NCBI GenBank assembly: GCA_020435185.1
Contig: JAGRAA010000276.1
Span: forward strand, 1-16,726
Reading direction: 5' to 3'
Source: Bdellovibrionales bacterium
GTDB taxonomy: Bacteria; Bdellovibrionota; Bdellovibrionia; Bdellovibrionales; UBA1609
Length of the DNA: 16,726 bases
Shown: positions 15,274 through 16,726 of the stretch, piece by piece
Position numbering within the stretch: the first letter of the stretch is position 1
Layout of the letters: each line of letters starts with the position of its first letter
Notes under the pieces: generated by a model
The model's database searches: none
What the model saw: the letters and a program-made list of their open reading frames with translations, nothing else
Told to the model about the DNA's origin: nothing
Translations under genes and position numbers: made by a program

Positions 15274-16716
15274 ATGGAAAACAGATTACCGCCACAAAAT
15301 ATTGAAGCCGAAATGTCCTTATTAGGTGCGGTCATGCTTGACCAAGAAGTCTGGGACGAAGTCTCTGAAATCGTACAAGAAAAAGATTTTTATAAACCTG
15401 TCCATCGTAAAGTCTTTAGCGCCATTAGAGAATTAACGAAGTTGGGTCAGCCCACAGATTTAGTCACCATTTCTAACTACTTTATGAAGACTGGGGAATT
15501 GGAGCAAATCGGAGGCCCTGCCTATTTAACTGAGCTTATGGACACCACTCCCACAACAGCAAACTCCATCGCGTATGCCAAAATAGTGCATGAAAAATCT
15601 TTGGTTCGCGAAATGATTCATATTAGCAACGTTCTCATCGATGAAGCTTACAAACAGGATTTTGAAGATGTTCAGGGGTTCTTAGATTCTGCTGAAGCTA
15701 AGATTTTTTCCCTTACTGAAAATCATGATACTGGCGGACTGACTGAAGCAAGTGAATTAGTAAAATTAAGTTTAGCTAAATTAGAAGAGCTCTACGCCAA
15801 TAAGTCTGAAGTCACCGGTGTCCCCACGGGCTTTATTGAGCTTGACGATATGACTGCTGGATTTCAACCTGGGGAACTCATTATATTAGCGGCTCGTCCC
15901 TCTATGGGAAAGACTGCATTTTCGCTAAATGTGGCTATGAATGCAGTATTGCATGAAAATAAAAAATTGGCTTATTTTTCTGTTGAAATGGCAAAAGAGC
16001 AGGTTATGACCAGAATGCTTTCTATTGCCGCAAAAGTACCTTTAAGTCACCTCAGAGTTGGTAATATTAGCGACCAGGCTTGGCCACGGCTAATAAACAA
16101 AGCCGCTGCTATGAGTGAGGCTGGACTTTTTATTGATGATACCTCAGGGATCAGTCCCTATGAAATAAGATCCAAATGCAGAAGATTGAAAGCCAAACAC
16201 GGCCTCGATATGATCATTATCGATTATCTTCAGTTAATGGGATTAAAACAAAAAGTTGAAAGCCGAGAGCGAGAAGTTTCAGAAATTTCAAAAATGCTCA
16301 AAGCTATTGCTAAAGAATTTAAAGTTCCTGTTATTGCCCTAGCTCAGCTCAATCGAGGCGTTGAAGGAAGAAGTGATAGACGTCCTATGTTGTCTGACTT
16401 GAGAGAATCTGGATCAATTGAGCAAGATGCCGACGTTATTGGAATGCTTTTTAGAGAAGATTATTACGATCGTGATAATCCTGATGTTAAAGGTGTCGCT
16501 GAAGTTATCATCGGAAAACAAAGAAACGGACCTACCGGCACAGTGAGACTAAAATGGGTTCCTGAATATGGGATTTTCGACAATTTGGACGCCCAATCAG
16601 GACCTATGCCTCCACCGCCTACAGAGCCTATACCTCCTCAGCAAGCAGAAGCTAGACCTGCAGGCCTATCAGCCCCTTCGTCCTCAAAAACTATTAAAAA
16701 TTTCGCCCCCGGTTAA
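15274..16716 (+). CDS. dnaB: Replicative DNA helicase DnaB
   Basis: Hexameric 5'-3' helicase that unwinds DNA ahead of the replisome. It has 480 residues from the ATG at 15274 (GTG at 15268 would add two). The N-terminal domain begins with the typical RLPPQNIEAEMSLLGAVMLD. The RecA-like motor has Walker A ARPSMGKT (207-214), YFSVEM (234-239), Walker B IIIDYLQLM (314-322) with Asp317, and the block LRESGSIEQDADV (376-388) with the arginine finger region. KQRNGPTGTV (415-424) is standard. No intein or insertion is present. The C-terminal ~35 residues form a Pro-rich tail (PMPPPPTEPIPP), probably disordered. A leader with an inverted repeat precedes it. The gene is complete, with its stop 10 bases from the window end. 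Confidence 0.98.
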   Translation: MENRLPPQNIEAEMSLLGAVMLDQEVWDEVSEIVQEKDFYKPVHRKVFSAIRELTKLGQPTDLVTISNYFMKTGELEQIGGPAYLTELMDTTPTTANSIAYAKIVHEKSLVREMIHISNVLIDEAYKQDFEDVQGFLDSAEAKIFSLTENHDTGGLTEASELVKLSLAKLEELYANKSEVTGVPTGFIELDDMTAGFQPGELIILAARPSMGKTAFSLNVAMNAVLHENKKLAYFSVEMAKEQVMTRMLSIAAKVPLSHLRVGNISDQAWPRLINKAAAMSEAGLFIDDTSGISPYEIRSKCRRLKAKHGLDMIIIDYLQLMGLKQKVESREREVSEISKMLKAIAKEFKVPVIALAQLNRGVEGRSDRRPMLSDLRESGSIEQDADVIGMLFREDYYDRDNPDVKGVAEVIIGKQRNGPTGTVRLKWVPEYGIFDNLDAQSGPMPPPPTEPIPPQQAEARPAGLSAPSSSKTIKNFAPG

Positions 16717-16726
16717 TCGAAATAAT

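Noticed and set aside
15274..16716. Intein or insertion in DnaB, a common intein site
   Set aside because: The motor motifs are contiguous and total length is normal for the family.
1..16726. Defence island, prophage, transposon or CRISPR content
   Set aside because: No transposase, integrase, phage structural gene, direct-repeat array or toxin-antitoxin pair was seen; all genes read as chromosomal housekeeping or envelope genes.

Overview
The window is an AT-rich, densely coded chromosomal segment from a Gram-negative bacterium. Evidence for a two-membrane cell is a periplasmic-type lytic transglycosylase, two lipoprotein candidates (one LptM/YifL-like) and the lysine/DAP genes. A Fis-type nucleoid protein, FtsK, TalC-type transaldolase and QueE fit a proteobacterium-like lineage. 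The low G+C and operon style suggest a Bdellovibrionota or former deltaproteobacterial genome; this is an inference, since no marker RNA gene is present. No tRNA, rRNA, insertion sequence, prophage or CRISPR array was seen.

Layout, left to right. (1) 1-3298, minus strand: a DUF924 protein, a fusion of a Cys-rich YCC...CRHCPY (DUF5522-type) module to a cytoplasmic metal/cobalamin receptor-like domain, then polyphosphate kinase ppk1, cut by the window edge. (2) 3299-3563: divergent intergenic region. (3) 3564-4970, plus: an MltD-like membrane-anchored lytic transglycosylase. (4) 4979-7246, minus: a 755-residue exported protein of repeated beta-sandwich modules, ending 8 bp from the convergent transglycosylase gene. 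(5) 7294-13991, minus: a tightly packed run in transcription order ftsK, TPR-like exported protein, LptM-like lipoprotein, dapA, dapB, folK-like, TalC-type transaldolase, small lipoprotein. (6) 13992-14108: divergent spacer. (7) 14109-16716, plus: queE, a fis-like gene and dnaB.

Functional reading: the central cluster links chromosome segregation and division (FtsK) with diaminopimelate synthesis (DapA, DapB) for lysine and, in many bacteria, peptidoglycan cross-links, plus envelope lipoproteins. The lytic transglycosylase next door acts on the same wall. The right end is informational (DnaB helicase, Fis-like DNA binder, queuosine precursor synthesis).

Most genes are housekeeping. The points most worth a second look are: the folK homologue, which has lost both metal-binding aspartates; FtsK, whose Walker B Asp and TQRPS motif are altered; the DUF5522-metal-receptor fusion between DUF924 and ppk1; the large modular secreted protein; and a perfect inverted repeat just upstream of dnaB. 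I see no clear defence or mobile system.
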